A DNA stretch of 64,000 nucleotides from an uncultured bacterium (GCA_903870275.1 CAIQCK010000026.1:1-64000); one strand, 5' to 3'. Shown: positions 35,412-45,091, counted from the first letter of the stretch. Translations and numbers: made by a program. The notes: generated by a model from the letters alone, not told the origin.

Positions 35412-38291
35412 TCACGGCGCGCAGAGCCATTCCAGCGTGGCCTGCGAACAAATGTTCGCAATCAACCGTTCCAGCATCTTATCCGGCTCCGGGCCGACAT
35501 GGCCGACGAGGTAAATGCACGCGCCCCGGCCGCTGTGTTTGCAGGTCAGGAACGGCTGCTCTCCGTCCGTCCGGTCGCGTTGCGTGCGATCGGACATGAC
35601 CAAAACCTCCGCCGACTCGTTGCGCGTCTGACGACCGCTCGTCGGCGGCGCCAACTCGATCCATTCGCCCAGCGGAAGCCCGGCCGTAACGGGACACGGT
35701 TGAAGCACTTTCAGACGCCGCGTGGAGGCGCTGGCGTTGGCGCGAACGCCGAGAAAGCTGCGCATCGGCAACTCGGCGAACACGGCGGCGCCGGCGGCGT
35801 GATAGTTGTCATTGACGTCGAGCAGCAACAATCCCGAGCCGGTGATCAGCAGTCCGCCATCACGCACAAACTCGCCCATGCCCTCATACATCGGTTTCGA
35901 AAACCAATCGGTCGAGGCTGGAATGACGATCCGTTTGTAGCGGTTGCGCTCGGCACGTTGCGACGGCAGAAAAATATCCACATCCACCGTCTCCGGCGTC
36001 AGGCCGGCTTTGCGGACGGCTTTGCAGTAATTCGCGAACGAGTCCGCCGCAGCACGGGTCGTCGTCTGATACTTTCGCGCGTAATCCACAACCGCAATTT
36101 CCCTGTTGCGCGGCGTTCGGCCCACAGCGACCGGCGACGAAGCCGGCGCGGCGGTTTCGCCGAGCGCCTCGCGCGGCACTTCCGGCTCACTGAGGCTCTC
36201 CTTCTCGCGCATCCCGGCGAACACCGACGGCGACGAATAGATCGGCTGAAACCGTTCGCAGAGTTGCTTCCGGCCGATCACGCAGATGAACGGCTGGTAG
36301 GTGTGCGGAATCTCGATCGGAATCCCCCCGGCAAGCTGCGCGGCAGTGAAATCCCCATCCAACGCGCCGGCGACGACCTCGCGAACATGAAGGTCTGCCA
36401 CGCCGAGGCCGAGCGCGCGCGAGTCGAGATGCAGCCTGGCGCGGCCGTTGCCCCACAGCGACACGCAGAGCAATCCGTCCTTGATGACGCTTTCGAGAAT
36501 GCGAATGCCGCCGTTGGCGTCCAGCCGGATCGGTGGCTGCGTGAGCCGTGGCAGTGTCTCAACAAAAAGAGACGCGCCCTCGGTGCTGCAACCGGCTGTC
36601 GAAAAATAAACGCCCTTCTTACGGAGCAACAGCGGCTCCGTTCGCGAACCTTGTGTGCAAACGACTTCCGCGCCATCCACTCGAATGGGAACGACCTTGC
36701 CCGACCAGAACTTCGTGCCGTCCGGCGATGTGACGTAGCCGGCCACTCCGGGACCCGCGATCTCCAGGCCGCAAATCTCCCGCGTCAGGTCGCGCTCCTC
36801 CATGAGATCGGACTTGGCGGTCGTCAGCGGCGTTGCGATCACCAGCAGTTTTCCACCGTCGTCCACGTAACGTTTCAGCGACTGAACCATCGCCTGCGAC
36901 AGGCCGCTGCCCATGTCTTCGGGAATGATGATGAGCGAATACGAGCGAAGGTTTTTGGGTTGGAGCGCGAACTGGCTCTCCAGCAGCAATCCATCCACGT
37001 CGGTCGAAGTCGTCAGCGCCGCCATCAGCGAGCAGACCTGCTGTCGATAGTAGCTGCCAGTTGCCAACGGGTGCTTCATGACGAACGCATTGGGATGAAC
37101 CGCGACCGCGACACGCGCCGGGCTGGCGCCGCCCTGCCAGCGCGTCATCAGTTCGAGCCAGCGCCCGAGGTTCTCCTTGCCGTAAAACAACTCCAGTTCC
37201 TTTGGCTGGAGGCCCATGAAGCCGGTGTAGAAATCGCCGTATTTCGCGTTGAAGGCCTTGGCCCGTTCCGAGTAGAAGCGGCGCATTTCGTCGAGATATA
37301 CTGGCGCCCGATACTCAAAAAAGCTCAGCGGCGCGCCATGCATCGCGTAACTGTAATTCCGGGCCAGAATCTGGCCTTGATAGCTCGGTCCGAAATCCAC
37401 GCACGCGCCGCGCGCGCGCTGGTAAGGCTTGCCCGACTCCACGGTGTAGCCGCTGAACCACTGGCGCTCGCAGAGTTTCTCCAGTGCAACAACGTCGTAA
37501 CCCCATTTCCAAGGCTCTCCCGTGAACGCCTCAGGCGCGTAAGAGCAGAAACTGATTCGGAACCCATGCCGGCGCGCCACGGCGCCCGTCTGCCGAACGA
37601 ACTCGTTGACCACGTGGTTGCGATAGAGGAAAAACCTCCGCCACCATTTGTCCTGCGGATCGGTGGCGGGCATCGCGGCGCCGGTGTAGGTCTCGCCAAA
37701 ACGGGTCCGGCAGAACCCGGCAAAATCCACGACGTCGTCCGCGTGCGAATCCACCGCCTCCGTGCAGTCCACCTCGTGCCACATGATGCCGGCGAGATTG
37801 CGATGCTGCCGGTAATTGCGCGCCACCTCTTCGATTTCGTCGGTGTAGATTTTCAGGAGTTCGGGCGCATTCAAACCGGCGAAATCGGTGCCGGGGTATT
37901 TCCCGGACGGCGGCGTCCACGCCAGCCACACGTTGATGTGGTGCGGAGCGGTCTGCTCCAGCAATTCACGGAGATAATCGCGGTCTTTGAGTTGCGACCA
38001 GCTTTTCGCATGAGGGACGGTGGTTGGATGGAGGAATGGGCCGCCACGACCTTCCTGTTCGAAAAACAAAATGTCGCTGACCCCCAGCGAAGCCAGATCG
38101 TCCACAATAAGCTTCGCTGGAAACGGATCGTGATGTGTATGCTCCCAGATGCCCGGCGGGCCGCCGGGCGACAACCAAACCGTCACGCTTTTACCTCCGG
38201 CTGCGAACGTGCATGTTGCCGTTCCCAAGCCGATGACGAGCCTTGCGCATGAAATCAGCCTCTTGATCCAACACCAACGGAATGTCCTCAT
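35412..38291 (-). CDS. Large secreted glycoside hydrolase-like protein within the opp operon
   Basis: 959 residues with a signal peptide (ISCARLVIGLGTATCTFAA). Residues about 40-400 look like a TIM-barrel glycosidase of the GH42/GH-A kind: HHINVWLAWTPPSGKY, IMWHEVDCTEAV (possible acid/base Glu), FAGFCRTRFGETYTG, ISFCSYAPEAF and a long aromatic stretch. Two flavodoxin/amidotransferase-like domains follow (SYSLIIIPEDMGSGLS...VDDGGKLLVIATP near 490, and YKRIVIPASTDWF...VRDGGLLITGSG near 810), as in beta-galactosidase trimerisation modules. Family membership is inferred; catalytic residues are unproven. Its place between oppC and oppD suggests that it frees a ligand for this transporter. Confidence 0.65.
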   Translation of the reverse strand: MRTFRWCWIKRLISCARLVIGLGTATCTFAAGGKSVTVWLSPGGPPGIWEHTHHDPFPAKLIVDDLASLGVSDILFFEQEGRGGPFLHPTTVPHAKSWSQLKDRDYLRELLEQTAPHHINVWLAWTPPSGKYPGTDFAGLNAPELLKIYTDEIEEVARNYRQHRNLAGIMWHEVDCTEAVDSHADDVVDFAGFCRTRFGETYTGAAMPATDPQDKWWRRFFLYRNHVVNEFVRQTGAVARRHGFRISFCSYAPEAFTGEPWKWGYDVVALEKLCERQWFSGYTVESGKPYQRARGACVDFGPSYQGQILARNYSYAMHGAPLSFFEYRAPVYLDEMRRFYSERAKAFNAKYGDFYTGFMGLQPKELELFYGKENLGRWLELMTRWQGGASPARVAVAVHPNAFVMKHPLATGSYYRQQVCSLMAALTTSTDVDGLLLESQFALQPKNLRSYSLIIIPEDMGSGLSQAMVQSLKRYVDDGGKLLVIATPLTTAKSDLMEERDLTREICGLEIAGPGVAGYVTSPDGTKFWSGKVVPIRVDGAEVVCTQGSRTEPLLLRKKGVYFSTAGCSTEGASLFVETLPRLTQPPIRLDANGGIRILESVIKDGLLCVSLWGNGRARLHLDSRALGLGVADLHVREVVAGALDGDFTAAQLAGGIPIEIPHTYQPFICVIGRKQLCERFQPIYSSPSVFAGMREKESLSEPEVPREALGETAAPASSPVAVGRTPRNREIAVVDYARKYQTTTRAAADSFANYCKAVRKAGLTPETVDVDIFLPSQRAERNRYKRIVIPASTDWFSKPMYEGMGEFVRDGGLLITGSGLLLLDVNDNYHAAGAAVFAELPMRSFLGVRANASASTRRLKVLQPCPVTAGLPLGEWIELAPPTSGRQTRNESAEVLVMSDRTQRDRTDGEQPFLTCKHSGRGACIYLVGHVGPEPDKMLERLIANICSQATLEWLCAP

Positions 38292-38410
38292 GCTTTTCTT
38301 CTCCTTTCCTGCAAGCCCGCGCCAGAGCGCAGATGCGTGGACTCATGGCGGGCGGCGTTACTCTGGCATGACGAATCCGCCGCTGTCGAGTGGTCCCCGC
38401 TGTCGGCGGT

Positions 38411-39337
38411 TCAGGCCGCCGGCCGTTCCGCTGTTTTCAGTTTCGGATCGAGCGCGTCGCGCAAGGCGTCGCCGACGATGTTGAGGGCGAGCACCAGGAA
38501 GAACATCGCGGCGGTGGCGCCGCCGAGTTCCCACCAGACGCCCAGCCAGAGGCGCTGTTTGGCGTCGTTGATCATCACACCCCAGCTCGGCTCGCCGGTA
38601 ATGCCGACGCCGAGGTAGCTGAGGATAACCTCGGTAAGGATGAAACGCGGAAACGTCAGCGTGAAAGTGATGATGACGATGTGGAGGACGTTCGGCGCGA
38701 TGTGCCGCAGCATGACGGCGAGATGGCCGGCGCCAAGCGAGCGCGCCGCAACAACGTAGGCGCGCTGCTTGTGCTTGAGGTATTCGCCGCGGATGAGCCG
38801 GCAGAGGCCGACCCACACGACGAGGCCCATGCCAATGACGATGCCTTTCATGCCGCGACCGACGACGTAGCTGATGGAGATGATCGAGAGGATGCTCGGC
38901 ACCGAGTCCACGACCGAGTAGAGCCAAATGATGGCGGTGTCCACCCAACGCCCGAAGTAACCGGCGAGCGCGCCGAGCAGAAAACCGAGCGGGATGAGGA
39001 TGGCGCTGGTGAGGATGGCGATCTCGAACGCGATGCGAACTCCCTGGATGAGCTGCGCGACGTTGTCGTGCCCGGCGAAATCCGTGCCGAGCCAGTGGGC
39101 GGCGGACGGATGCGCGTCGCGGCCGGCGAAATCGGTGACTTTGTAGGACGGGACGACATCGCGAATGCGGGCGATCCAATAGACCGACTCGGCGTAGAAG
39201 AAAACAGCGACGTAGATCGCGACGATACCGAGGCAGACGACCGCCAGCCGGTTGCGGCGGAACTGCCGCCACGCGGTGCTCCAGAGCGTCTGGGGCTTCG
39301 CGGCGAGCGCGGCAGGATTGGCAGCAGTGTCGGTCAT
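38411..39337 (-). CDS. oppC: Oligopeptide-type ABC transporter permease (OppC)
   Basis: 308 residues with the N-terminal OppC_N segment (WRQFRRNRLAVVCLGIVAIYVAVFF), then about five transmembrane helices and the permease EAA loop VVAARSLGAGHLAVMLRHIAPN. HWLGTDFAGHDNVAQLIQGVR is the conserved region after TM1. It starts four bases inside the end of oppB (ATGA overlap at 39334-39337), showing translational coupling. Confidence 0.93.
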   Translation of the reverse strand: MTDTAANPAALAAKPQTLWSTAWRQFRRNRLAVVCLGIVAIYVAVFFYAESVYWIARIRDVVPSYKVTDFAGRDAHPSAAHWLGTDFAGHDNVAQLIQGVRIAFEIAILTSAILIPLGFLLGALAGYFGRWVDTAIIWLYSVVDSVPSILSIISISYVVGRGMKGIVIGMGLVVWVGLCRLIRGEYLKHKQRAYVVAARSLGAGHLAVMLRHIAPNVLHIVIITFTLTFPRFILTEVILSYLGVGITGEPSWGVMINDAKQRLWLGVWWELGGATAAMFFLVLALNIVGDALRDALDPKLKTAERPAA

Positions 39338-40743
39338 TGCAGTCGGATGCGCGGGTCGGCCCAGGTGTAGCAGAGGTCGGTGATCAGGTTCGCGATGACG
39401 AAGACGACCGAGCCGATGAACACCATCGCGAACAGTACCGGTTCGTCGCCCGTGTAAATGGCATCCACGGTCATACGGCCGAGGCCGGGGATGCCGAAGA
39501 AGCTCTCCAGCATCAGCGAGCCGGTGTAGAGGAACGGGATGGCAACGACCACGTTGGTCAGGATCGGGATGAGCGCGTTCTTGAGGACGTGCTTAAAGAG
39601 CACCTGTCGCTGCGAGGCGCCTTTGGCGAACGCGGTGCGGACGTAATCCTGATACATCTCGTCGAGCATGATGGTGCGGTAGAACCGCAGGCTGCCGCCG
39701 ATGCTGGCGACAACACCGATGACCACGGGCAGGAGCACGTAATTAATGCCCTCGAATCCCCACACCGGAAACCAGCCAAGCTCGAAGGAGAAGAAATACT
39801 GGCCAAGCATGATGTAAACCAACCCGCTGACGCTCATGCCGACGATGGAAATGACGACGAACGTGCGGTCGAGCCACGTGTTGCGGTAGTAGGCGCACAG
39901 CAAAGCCAGCGCAACGGCGACGACGAACTCGATGACAAAGATCGGCGTGGTGATGCAGAGCGACGGCACGACGCCATCGGCCATCATGCGCGAGATGCGC
40001 TGGTTGCTCTGAAGCGATTTGCCAAAGTTGAGCTGCGCAAACTGCGAGACGATCTGCCAGAACTGCGAATCGAACGGATTAGACTGTGCGCGCCACACCT
40101 GTAACGCGGAGACGGTTGCCTCGCCACCCGTGATCTCCACGGTGACTTGCGCCGTGCCTCCATCCGCCGCGTCCAAGTCCACCGTGGGGGCAATGTCAGC
40201 CGTCACGAAAGTCCGGGCGTTGTTCGACAACGATTTTTCCAGAATGATCGGTTGGTTCTCCGGTTTGGCGCCCGGATGAGCCAAGAGCACCCGGAGGGAG
40301 CAGCCCTGCGGAGCTTCGACTCGAAATTCCATGCGATATCGTTGCCGCGCATCGAAGTCCGGCAAGGCAACCGCCAACCGTGTGGCGCCTTGCGCCGGCT
40401 TGAAATTCCACCCTGTCTGCCCTGACGCGGACACCACGGCAAGCCGGAAGCTGCACAGATTCAAACAGAATTCCCACACCGTCTGGCCTGACACGGGCAC
40501 CACGCCAAGACCGGCGCCGGGTTGTGCACGAAAGAACTTTTGAACCCAAAAGCCAAAGAACTTCGGCTTGTCATAGCCAAACGTCTTCCGTATCTGCTCG
40601 ATCTTCGCCGGAGTCGCGTTTTTTCCCGCCAGCCGCGCCGCCGGATCGCCGCCGATGACGCGGTAAATCAAAAACACCAGCAACAACACGCCGAGCGTGA
40701 TCGGAATCACGGATAAGAGGCGGCGTATGATGTAGGCGGTCAT
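39334..40743 (-). CDS. oppB: Oligopeptide-type ABC transporter permease (OppB) with large extracytoplasmic insertion
   Basis: 469 residues, where OppB/DppB proteins usually have about 310-340. TM1 (IIRRLLSVIPITLGVLLLVFLIY) is normal, and the C-terminal half has the expected helices and EAA loop (RTAFAKGASQRQVLFKHVLKNALIPI). Between them, about residues 60-225, is an extra segment of roughly 140 residues predicted to face outward. It has a beta-sandwich look (RYRMEFRVEAPQGCSLRVLL, AQVTVEITGGEATVSALQVW). Within it, SGQTVWEF and SGQTGWNF are near repeats at protein and DNA level. It may bind ligand or the substrate-binding protein. Confidence 0.9.
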   Translation of the reverse strand: MTAYIIRRLLSVIPITLGVLLLVFLIYRVIGGDPAARLAGKNATPAKIEQIRKTFGYDKPKFFGFWVQKFFRAQPGAGLGVVPVSGQTVWEFCLNLCSFRLAVVSASGQTGWNFKPAQGATRLAVALPDFDARQRYRMEFRVEAPQGCSLRVLLAHPGAKPENQPIILEKSLSNNARTFVTADIAPTVDLDAADGGTAQVTVEITGGEATVSALQVWRAQSNPFDSQFWQIVSQFAQLNFGKSLQSNQRISRMMADGVVPSLCITTPIFVIEFVVAVALALLCAYYRNTWLDRTFVVISIVGMSVSGLVYIMLGQYFFSFELGWFPVWGFEGINYVLLPVVIGVVASIGGSLRFYRTIMLDEMYQDYVRTAFAKGASQRQVLFKHVLKNALIPILTNVVVAIPFLYTGSLMLESFFGIPGLGRMTVDAIYTGDEPVLFAMVFIGSVVFVIANLITDLCYTWADPRIRLQ

Positions 40744-40749
40744 GGCGCG

Positions 40750-42552
40750 CTAGTGCGGACGAACCCTGTAAAACTTCACGTTCGGATACGGAAAATCGTG
40801 CGGCTTGAAGTCCTCCACCCAGTCACGCAGCAGCGCGTAGATGAGACGGTGGAACATGAACGCGGCGGGGCAGTCCTCCACCATCATGTCCGCCATCTTC
40901 TGGTAGAGTGCCGTCCGCTCCGGCGAATCCTGCATCGTCAGGATGCGCTCGTAAAGCTTGTCGAACTCCGGGTTCTTGTAGTTGCAGTGGTTGACGCCGG
41001 GCGCCTCGTTCGGGCCATACCAGAGTTGGAGGACGTTCTGCGCGTCGGGATAATCCATCACCCAGCCCGCGCTGAACATCTGCGACTCCTTGTGCTCGAG
41101 CTTGCGCCAGTGCTCGGGCTGGAGCGAGAAGTTGAGCGTGATATCGACGCCGATCGCGCGCGCGAAGCCGACATACATTTCGCCCAACTGCCGCGTCTCG
41201 GCGTCGCCCGCGCCGCCCATGTCGAGCGTCAGATGCAGGCGCTTGCCGGTGCGGGTGTCCTTGCCGTCGGGATAGCCGGCCTCGGCGATAAGCTTGCGCG
41301 CGAGTTCGGGGTTGTATCGCCACCGGTAAATTTTGTTCGGGTCGTAGCCGGTCGTGCCGGGCGTTATCGGACCGGCGGAGGGAATCATCCGGCTGGCGTA
41401 GGTCTGTTTGATTTGGTCCTGGTTGAACGAACAGGTGATGGCCTGCCGCAGCTTGCGATGGCGAACAACCTCATCCGGCGTCTTACCGCCGCCGATGACG
41501 GGGTCCTCCCAATTGAAGCCGATGTAGTAAACGTCCATCTGTGGTTCTTTGCGGAGCACGATGCCGCGCTTGGCCATGTCGGACGTCAGACCGAGGTCGG
41601 GGTTGATAACTTTGTTGAAGTAGTCCTTGCTGATGCCCACGCTGTAAATCTGGCCGCGCAGGAACATCTGCCACCACGTGTAATACTCCCGGACGTTGTA
41701 GAGAATGATGCGGTCAATGAACGGCAGCGGCTTGCCAGCGTCGGCGAGCAGACCCTTCTCGCGGTCGCCCGGCGCGCCCTCGCTCGGATAAAGCTGGCCG
41801 TGAAAGGTCGGGTTGCGCTCGAATTCCATCCGATAGTTGCGCTGCCAGCGCTTGAGCCGATACGGGCCGGTGCCGACGGGGTGGTTGAGAAAGTCGTCGC
41901 CGTAGAACTCCACCGCTTCGCGCGGCATGGCAAAGGTGTATTGCATCGTCAGCACCCAGAGCAGTTGCGGATACGGTCTCAGCAACCGGATGCGGAGCGT
42001 GTAACGGTCGGGCGCCTCGAAGCCCGGGATCGGTCGCGAGTAATCGGTCGGCTTTTTCGGATCCTCGCTGGCCTTGGTCCACTCGTCCACGCCGACGACG
42101 TGCTCCGCGAAAACCCACGAGCCGTTGGAATAGTTCTTTGTGTCCATCACGCGTTTGAACGCGTAGATGAAATCGTCCGCCGTGACTTCGCGGCCCTTGC
42201 CGCCAGGAAAACAGGGGTCGTCCTGGAAACGGACGCCCTTCTTGATGCGGAACGTGTAGGTCAAACCGTCGTTGGAAATCTCCGGCAATGACTCGGCCAG
42301 AATCGGCACGACGCGGTAGGGCCGGTAGAGGTAGTCGTATTCGAGCAATCCTTCGTAGACTTTGTAAACCGCCAGCGCGGTGTCCACGTCGCTGGCCTTG
42401 GCAGGATCGAAGCCCTTGATGTCGCCGCCTTCACTATAATATACCATCTCGCCGGGCTTGCCGCCGGGCGCGGCGGAAGGGCCGCAGCCGGCGGCGCAGA
42501 TTGTCAGCGCGCTGAACAACAATCCCAATCCGCGTTGGATTGAGAAAGCCAT
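40750..42552 (-). CDS. oppA: Oligopeptide-type ABC transporter substrate-binding lipoprotein (OppA)
   Basis: 600 residues from ATG at 42552. The signal ends in a lipobox-like TICAAGC, so it is probably lipid-anchored. The family 5 extracellular binding fold is clear: GDIKGFDPAKASDVDTALAVYKVYEGLL, LPEISNDGLTYTFRIKKGVRFQDD, ADDFIYAFKRVMDT, NHPVGTGPYRLKRW, RKLRQAITCSFNQDQI, and GWVMDYPDAQNVLQLWYGPNE. It captures peptides or related solutes and delivers them to OppBC. It lies six bases upstream of oppB, and 27 bp after secG. Confidence 0.92.
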   Translation of the reverse strand: MAFSIQRGLGLLFSALTICAAGCGPSAAPGGKPGEMVYYSEGGDIKGFDPAKASDVDTALAVYKVYEGLLEYDYLYRPYRVVPILAESLPEISNDGLTYTFRIKKGVRFQDDPCFPGGKGREVTADDFIYAFKRVMDTKNYSNGSWVFAEHVVGVDEWTKASEDPKKPTDYSRPIPGFEAPDRYTLRIRLLRPYPQLLWVLTMQYTFAMPREAVEFYGDDFLNHPVGTGPYRLKRWQRNYRMEFERNPTFHGQLYPSEGAPGDREKGLLADAGKPLPFIDRIILYNVREYYTWWQMFLRGQIYSVGISKDYFNKVINPDLGLTSDMAKRGIVLRKEPQMDVYYIGFNWEDPVIGGGKTPDEVVRHRKLRQAITCSFNQDQIKQTYASRMIPSAGPITPGTTGYDPNKIYRWRYNPELARKLIAEAGYPDGKDTRTGKRLHLTLDMGGAGDAETRQLGEMYVGFARAIGVDITLNFSLQPEHWRKLEHKESQMFSAGWVMDYPDAQNVLQLWYGPNEAPGVNHCNYKNPEFDKLYERILTMQDSPERTALYQKMADMMVEDCPAAFMFHRLIYALLRDWVEDFKPHDFPYPNVKFYRVRPH

Positions 42553-42579
42553 TTTCAACGGGAACCTTGGCAACCCGCG

Positions 42580-43002
42580 CTACTTGTTGGCTGGAGCGGG
42601 CGCGGTGGAAGATTTCTCGGCGACTTTTTCCGCCGGCGCGGTGCTCTTGGCCGGTTCGGTGCTCTTGGCGGGAGCCGTCTTATCCGACGCAGGCTTCGCA
42701 GCTGTTTTCTCGGTGGTCTTTTGTGCAGCAGCCGCCTTGTCCAACACGATGGAGGCCGGCCTCTGATGCGCAATCAGGATCGCCAGCATCACCGCGGTGA
42801 CGAACAGGATGGTGGCTCCCCAGATCGTGCCCTTGGTGAGCACGTTGCCGGTGCGCGCGCCGAACAGCGTGTCGGTGGCGCCGCTGCCGAATGCCGCACC
42901 CAAGCCGCCGTCGGCCTTCGAGGGCTGCATAAGGATGATCAATATCAAAAACACGCAGGTCAATGCCTGCACCGTCAACAATAAGCCAATAACAAACGCC
43001 AT
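42580..43002 (-). CDS. secG: Preprotein translocase subunit SecG
   Basis: 140 residues. Two hydrophobic segments (IGLLLTVQALTCVFLILIIL, about 4-24; IWGATILFVTAVMLAILIA, about 60-80) flank the conserved QPSKADGGLGAAFGSGATDTLFG loop. A long Ala/Lys/Pro/Thr-rich C-terminal tail (about 88-140) is an extension beyond the usual 75-110 residue SecG. It stimulates SecYEG protein export. It starts one base after the tpiA stop region (ends 43002; tpiA stop 43004), and tpiA-secG adjacency is common in bacteria. Confidence 0.92.
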   Translation of the reverse strand: MAFVIGLLLTVQALTCVFLILIILMQPSKADGGLGAAFGSGATDTLFGARTGNVLTKGTIWGATILFVTAVMLAILIAHQRPASIVLDKAAAAQKTTEKTAAKPASDKTAPAKSTEPAKSTAPAEKVAEKSSTAPAPANK

Positions 43003-43003
43003 A

Positions 43004-43771
43004 TCAGTTCCTCACATTCTGGATCATCTCAACGAAATCGCGCGCCTGCAAGCTCGCGCCGCCCACGAGCGCGCCATCCACGTCGGGCTGGCCCATCAAC
43101 TCGCGCGCGTTTGACGGCTTCACGCTGCCACCGTATTGGATGCGGATGCGCGCGGCGGTCTTGGCGTCGCTGAGTTGCGCCAGCAGCCGGCGAATCAACG
43201 CGTGGACCTCCTGCGCCTGCTGCGCGGTGGCGGTCTTGCCGGTGCCGATGGCCCAAACCGGCTCGTAGGCCACGGTGACTTCGAGCAACTCTTCCGGTTT
43301 CAGGCCGGTCAGGCTGTTGAGCACCTGGTCGGTCACGACGGCCTCAGTGCGATTGGACTCGCGCTCGGCGAGCATTTCACCAACGCAGACGATCGGCTTC
43401 AAGCGCGCGGCGAGCGCGGCTTTGGTTTTTTTGTTCACCGTCTCGTTCGTCTCGCCGAAAAACTGGCGGCGTTCGCTGTGGCCGATGATGACGTAGGCGC
43501 ACAGCACGTCCTTCAGCATCGCCGCGTTCACCTCGCCGGTGAATGCGCCGAATTTGTCCCAATACATGTCCTGGCCACCGACCTTGATGTTGGTGTTGTC
43601 GAGCAACTGGCCCACCGGATGCAGCGCCGTGAACGGCGGGCAAACGGCGATGTCCACTTCGCGCACGTCGGCGAGGTCGCGCTTGAGCGTCTTCACGAGG
43701 TCGAGTGCCTCGGCGACGGTCTTGTTCATTTTCCAGTTGCCTGCGATGAAGAGTTTGCGTGCTTTGTCCAT
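43004..43771 (-). CDS. tpiA: Triosephosphate isomerase
   Basis: Interconverts dihydroxyacetone phosphate and glyceraldehyde 3-phosphate. GNWKMNK holds the catalytic Lys, YVIIGHSERR the His, and VTVAYEPVWAIGTGKTA the Glu and the mobile loop 6; GGSVKPSNA binds phosphate. Length 255 is normal. It follows pgk by 37 bp and precedes secG directly, forming pgk-tpiA-secG. Confidence 0.97.
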   Translation of the reverse strand: MDKARKLFIAGNWKMNKTVAEALDLVKTLKRDLADVREVDIAVCPPFTALHPVGQLLDNTNIKVGGQDMYWDKFGAFTGEVNAAMLKDVLCAYVIIGHSERRQFFGETNETVNKKTKAALAARLKPIVCVGEMLAERESNRTEAVVTDQVLNSLTGLKPEELLEVTVAYEPVWAIGTGKTATAQQAQEVHALIRRLLAQLSDAKTAARIRIQYGGSVKPSNARELMGQPDVDGALVGGASLQARDFVEMIQNVRN

Positions 43772-43808
43772 GAGAGTATTGGGTTGTTTGAGATTGGCTG
43801 TGATGAAA

Positions 43809-45044
43809 CTACGCTTTATCCGTCAGGGCCGCAACGCCGGGCAGTTCGCGGCCTTCGAGGAATTCCAGACTCGCACCGCCGCCGGTGCTGATGAAGGTGA
43901 CTTTGTCGCCGACTTTGGCTTTCTTGACGGCCTTGACGCTGTCGCCGCCGCCGATGATGCTTTTGGCCCCGGCCTGCGTCGCCGCCGCGACGGCTCGGGC
44001 GACTTCAAACGTGCCGGCGGCATACTCCGGCGTCTCGAAGATGCCCATCGGGCCGTTCCAGACGATGGTCTTGGACTGCGCGATTTCGGCGCAGTAACGC
44101 GCGATGGTCTTCGGACCGATGTCCACGCCGCAGTAACCGACCTCGATTGTCGCGTCGGTGCTCTGCTGGGGGTTCTTGAACTCGATCTTCGGCTTCTTCT
44201 GGCCGGGGACGGGCGTCTCGACTTTCTGCGCGATGACGTGGTCCGTCGGCAACAGGAACTTCACGCCGGTGGCCTGCACCTTGGCGAGCGTTTCCTTGGC
44301 GATGCCGAGCTTGTCTTCCTCCACCAAGGAACTGCCCACCGCCACGCCCTGCGCCTTCAGGAACGTGTAGGCCATCGCCCCACCGATGATGAATGCGTCG
44401 GTCTTGCCCATCAGGTTGGTGATGACGCCGATCTTGTCGCTGACCTTGGCGCCGCCGAGGATCACCAGGCACGGCCGGTCCGGACTCGCCAGTTCCTCGC
44501 CGAGATACTTCAACTCCTTTTGAAGCAGGAAGCCCGCCGCGCAAATCTTGATGAACTTGCAAACGCCGGCCGTGGAGGCGTGGGCGCGATGCGCCGTGCC
44601 GAAGGCGTCGTTGACGAAGACATCAGCAATGCCCGCCAGTTGCTCGGAGAACTTCGGGTCGTTGTCCTCTTCCTCGGCGTGGAAACGGGTGTTCTCCAGC
44701 AGGAGCACGTCGCCGGCCTTCATGGCGGCGACCTTCTTACGCACGTCTTCACCGACGCAATCGTTGGCAAACCCCACCGGCTGATTCAGAAGTTCCGCCA
44801 GCCGCACGGCCACCGGCTTGAGGCTCATGCTCTCGACGCGCTTGCCGTCGGGCCGGCCGAGATGGCTGCAAAGGATGACAATAGCGCCGCGCTCAGTCAG
44901 GAAATGGATGGTCGGCAATGTTTCCTTGATGCGCGTCTCGTCGGTAATCGCGGCCTTTTCGTCGAGCGGGACGTTGTAGTCCGCGCGCACCAACACGCGC
45001 TTGCCGCGCAAGTCTTTCAGATCGGCAATAGAAAGTTTGTTCAT
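43809..45044 (-). CDS. pgk: Phosphoglycerate kinase
   Basis: Transfers phosphate from 1,3-bisphosphoglycerate to ADP. GKRVLVRADYNVPLDEK is the N-terminal substrate-binding signature, and SHLGRPDGKRVESMSLKPVA the arginine/lysine-rich loop. VILGGAKVSDKIGVI is the hinge region, and GGGDSVKAV and STGGGASLEFLEG are the nucleotide-binding loops. 411 residues. It has a good promoter at 45092-45121 and an AGGA-type SD. It is first gene of the long leftward string. Confidence 0.97.
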   Translation of the reverse strand: MNKLSIADLKDLRGKRVLVRADYNVPLDEKAAITDETRIKETLPTIHFLTERGAIVILCSHLGRPDGKRVESMSLKPVAVRLAELLNQPVGFANDCVGEDVRKKVAAMKAGDVLLLENTRFHAEEEDNDPKFSEQLAGIADVFVNDAFGTAHRAHASTAGVCKFIKICAAGFLLQKELKYLGEELASPDRPCLVILGGAKVSDKIGVITNLMGKTDAFIIGGAMAYTFLKAQGVAVGSSLVEEDKLGIAKETLAKVQATGVKFLLPTDHVIAQKVETPVPGQKKPKIEFKNPQQSTDATIEVGYCGVDIGPKTIARYCAEIAQSKTIVWNGPMGIFETPEYAAGTFEVARAVAAATQAGAKSIIGGGDSVKAVKKAKVGDKVTFISTGGGASLEFLEGRELPGVAALTDKA

Positions 45045-45091
45045 AGTTTCCTCACTGCGGGCGGCAGCACACTGCCACGCCTGCCACGCGC

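Noticed and set aside
35349..38252. 967-codon frame on the plus strand opposite the glycosidase-like gene
   Set aside because: Composition is Arg/Ala/His-rich without motifs, while the minus strand has a signal peptide and coherent domains.
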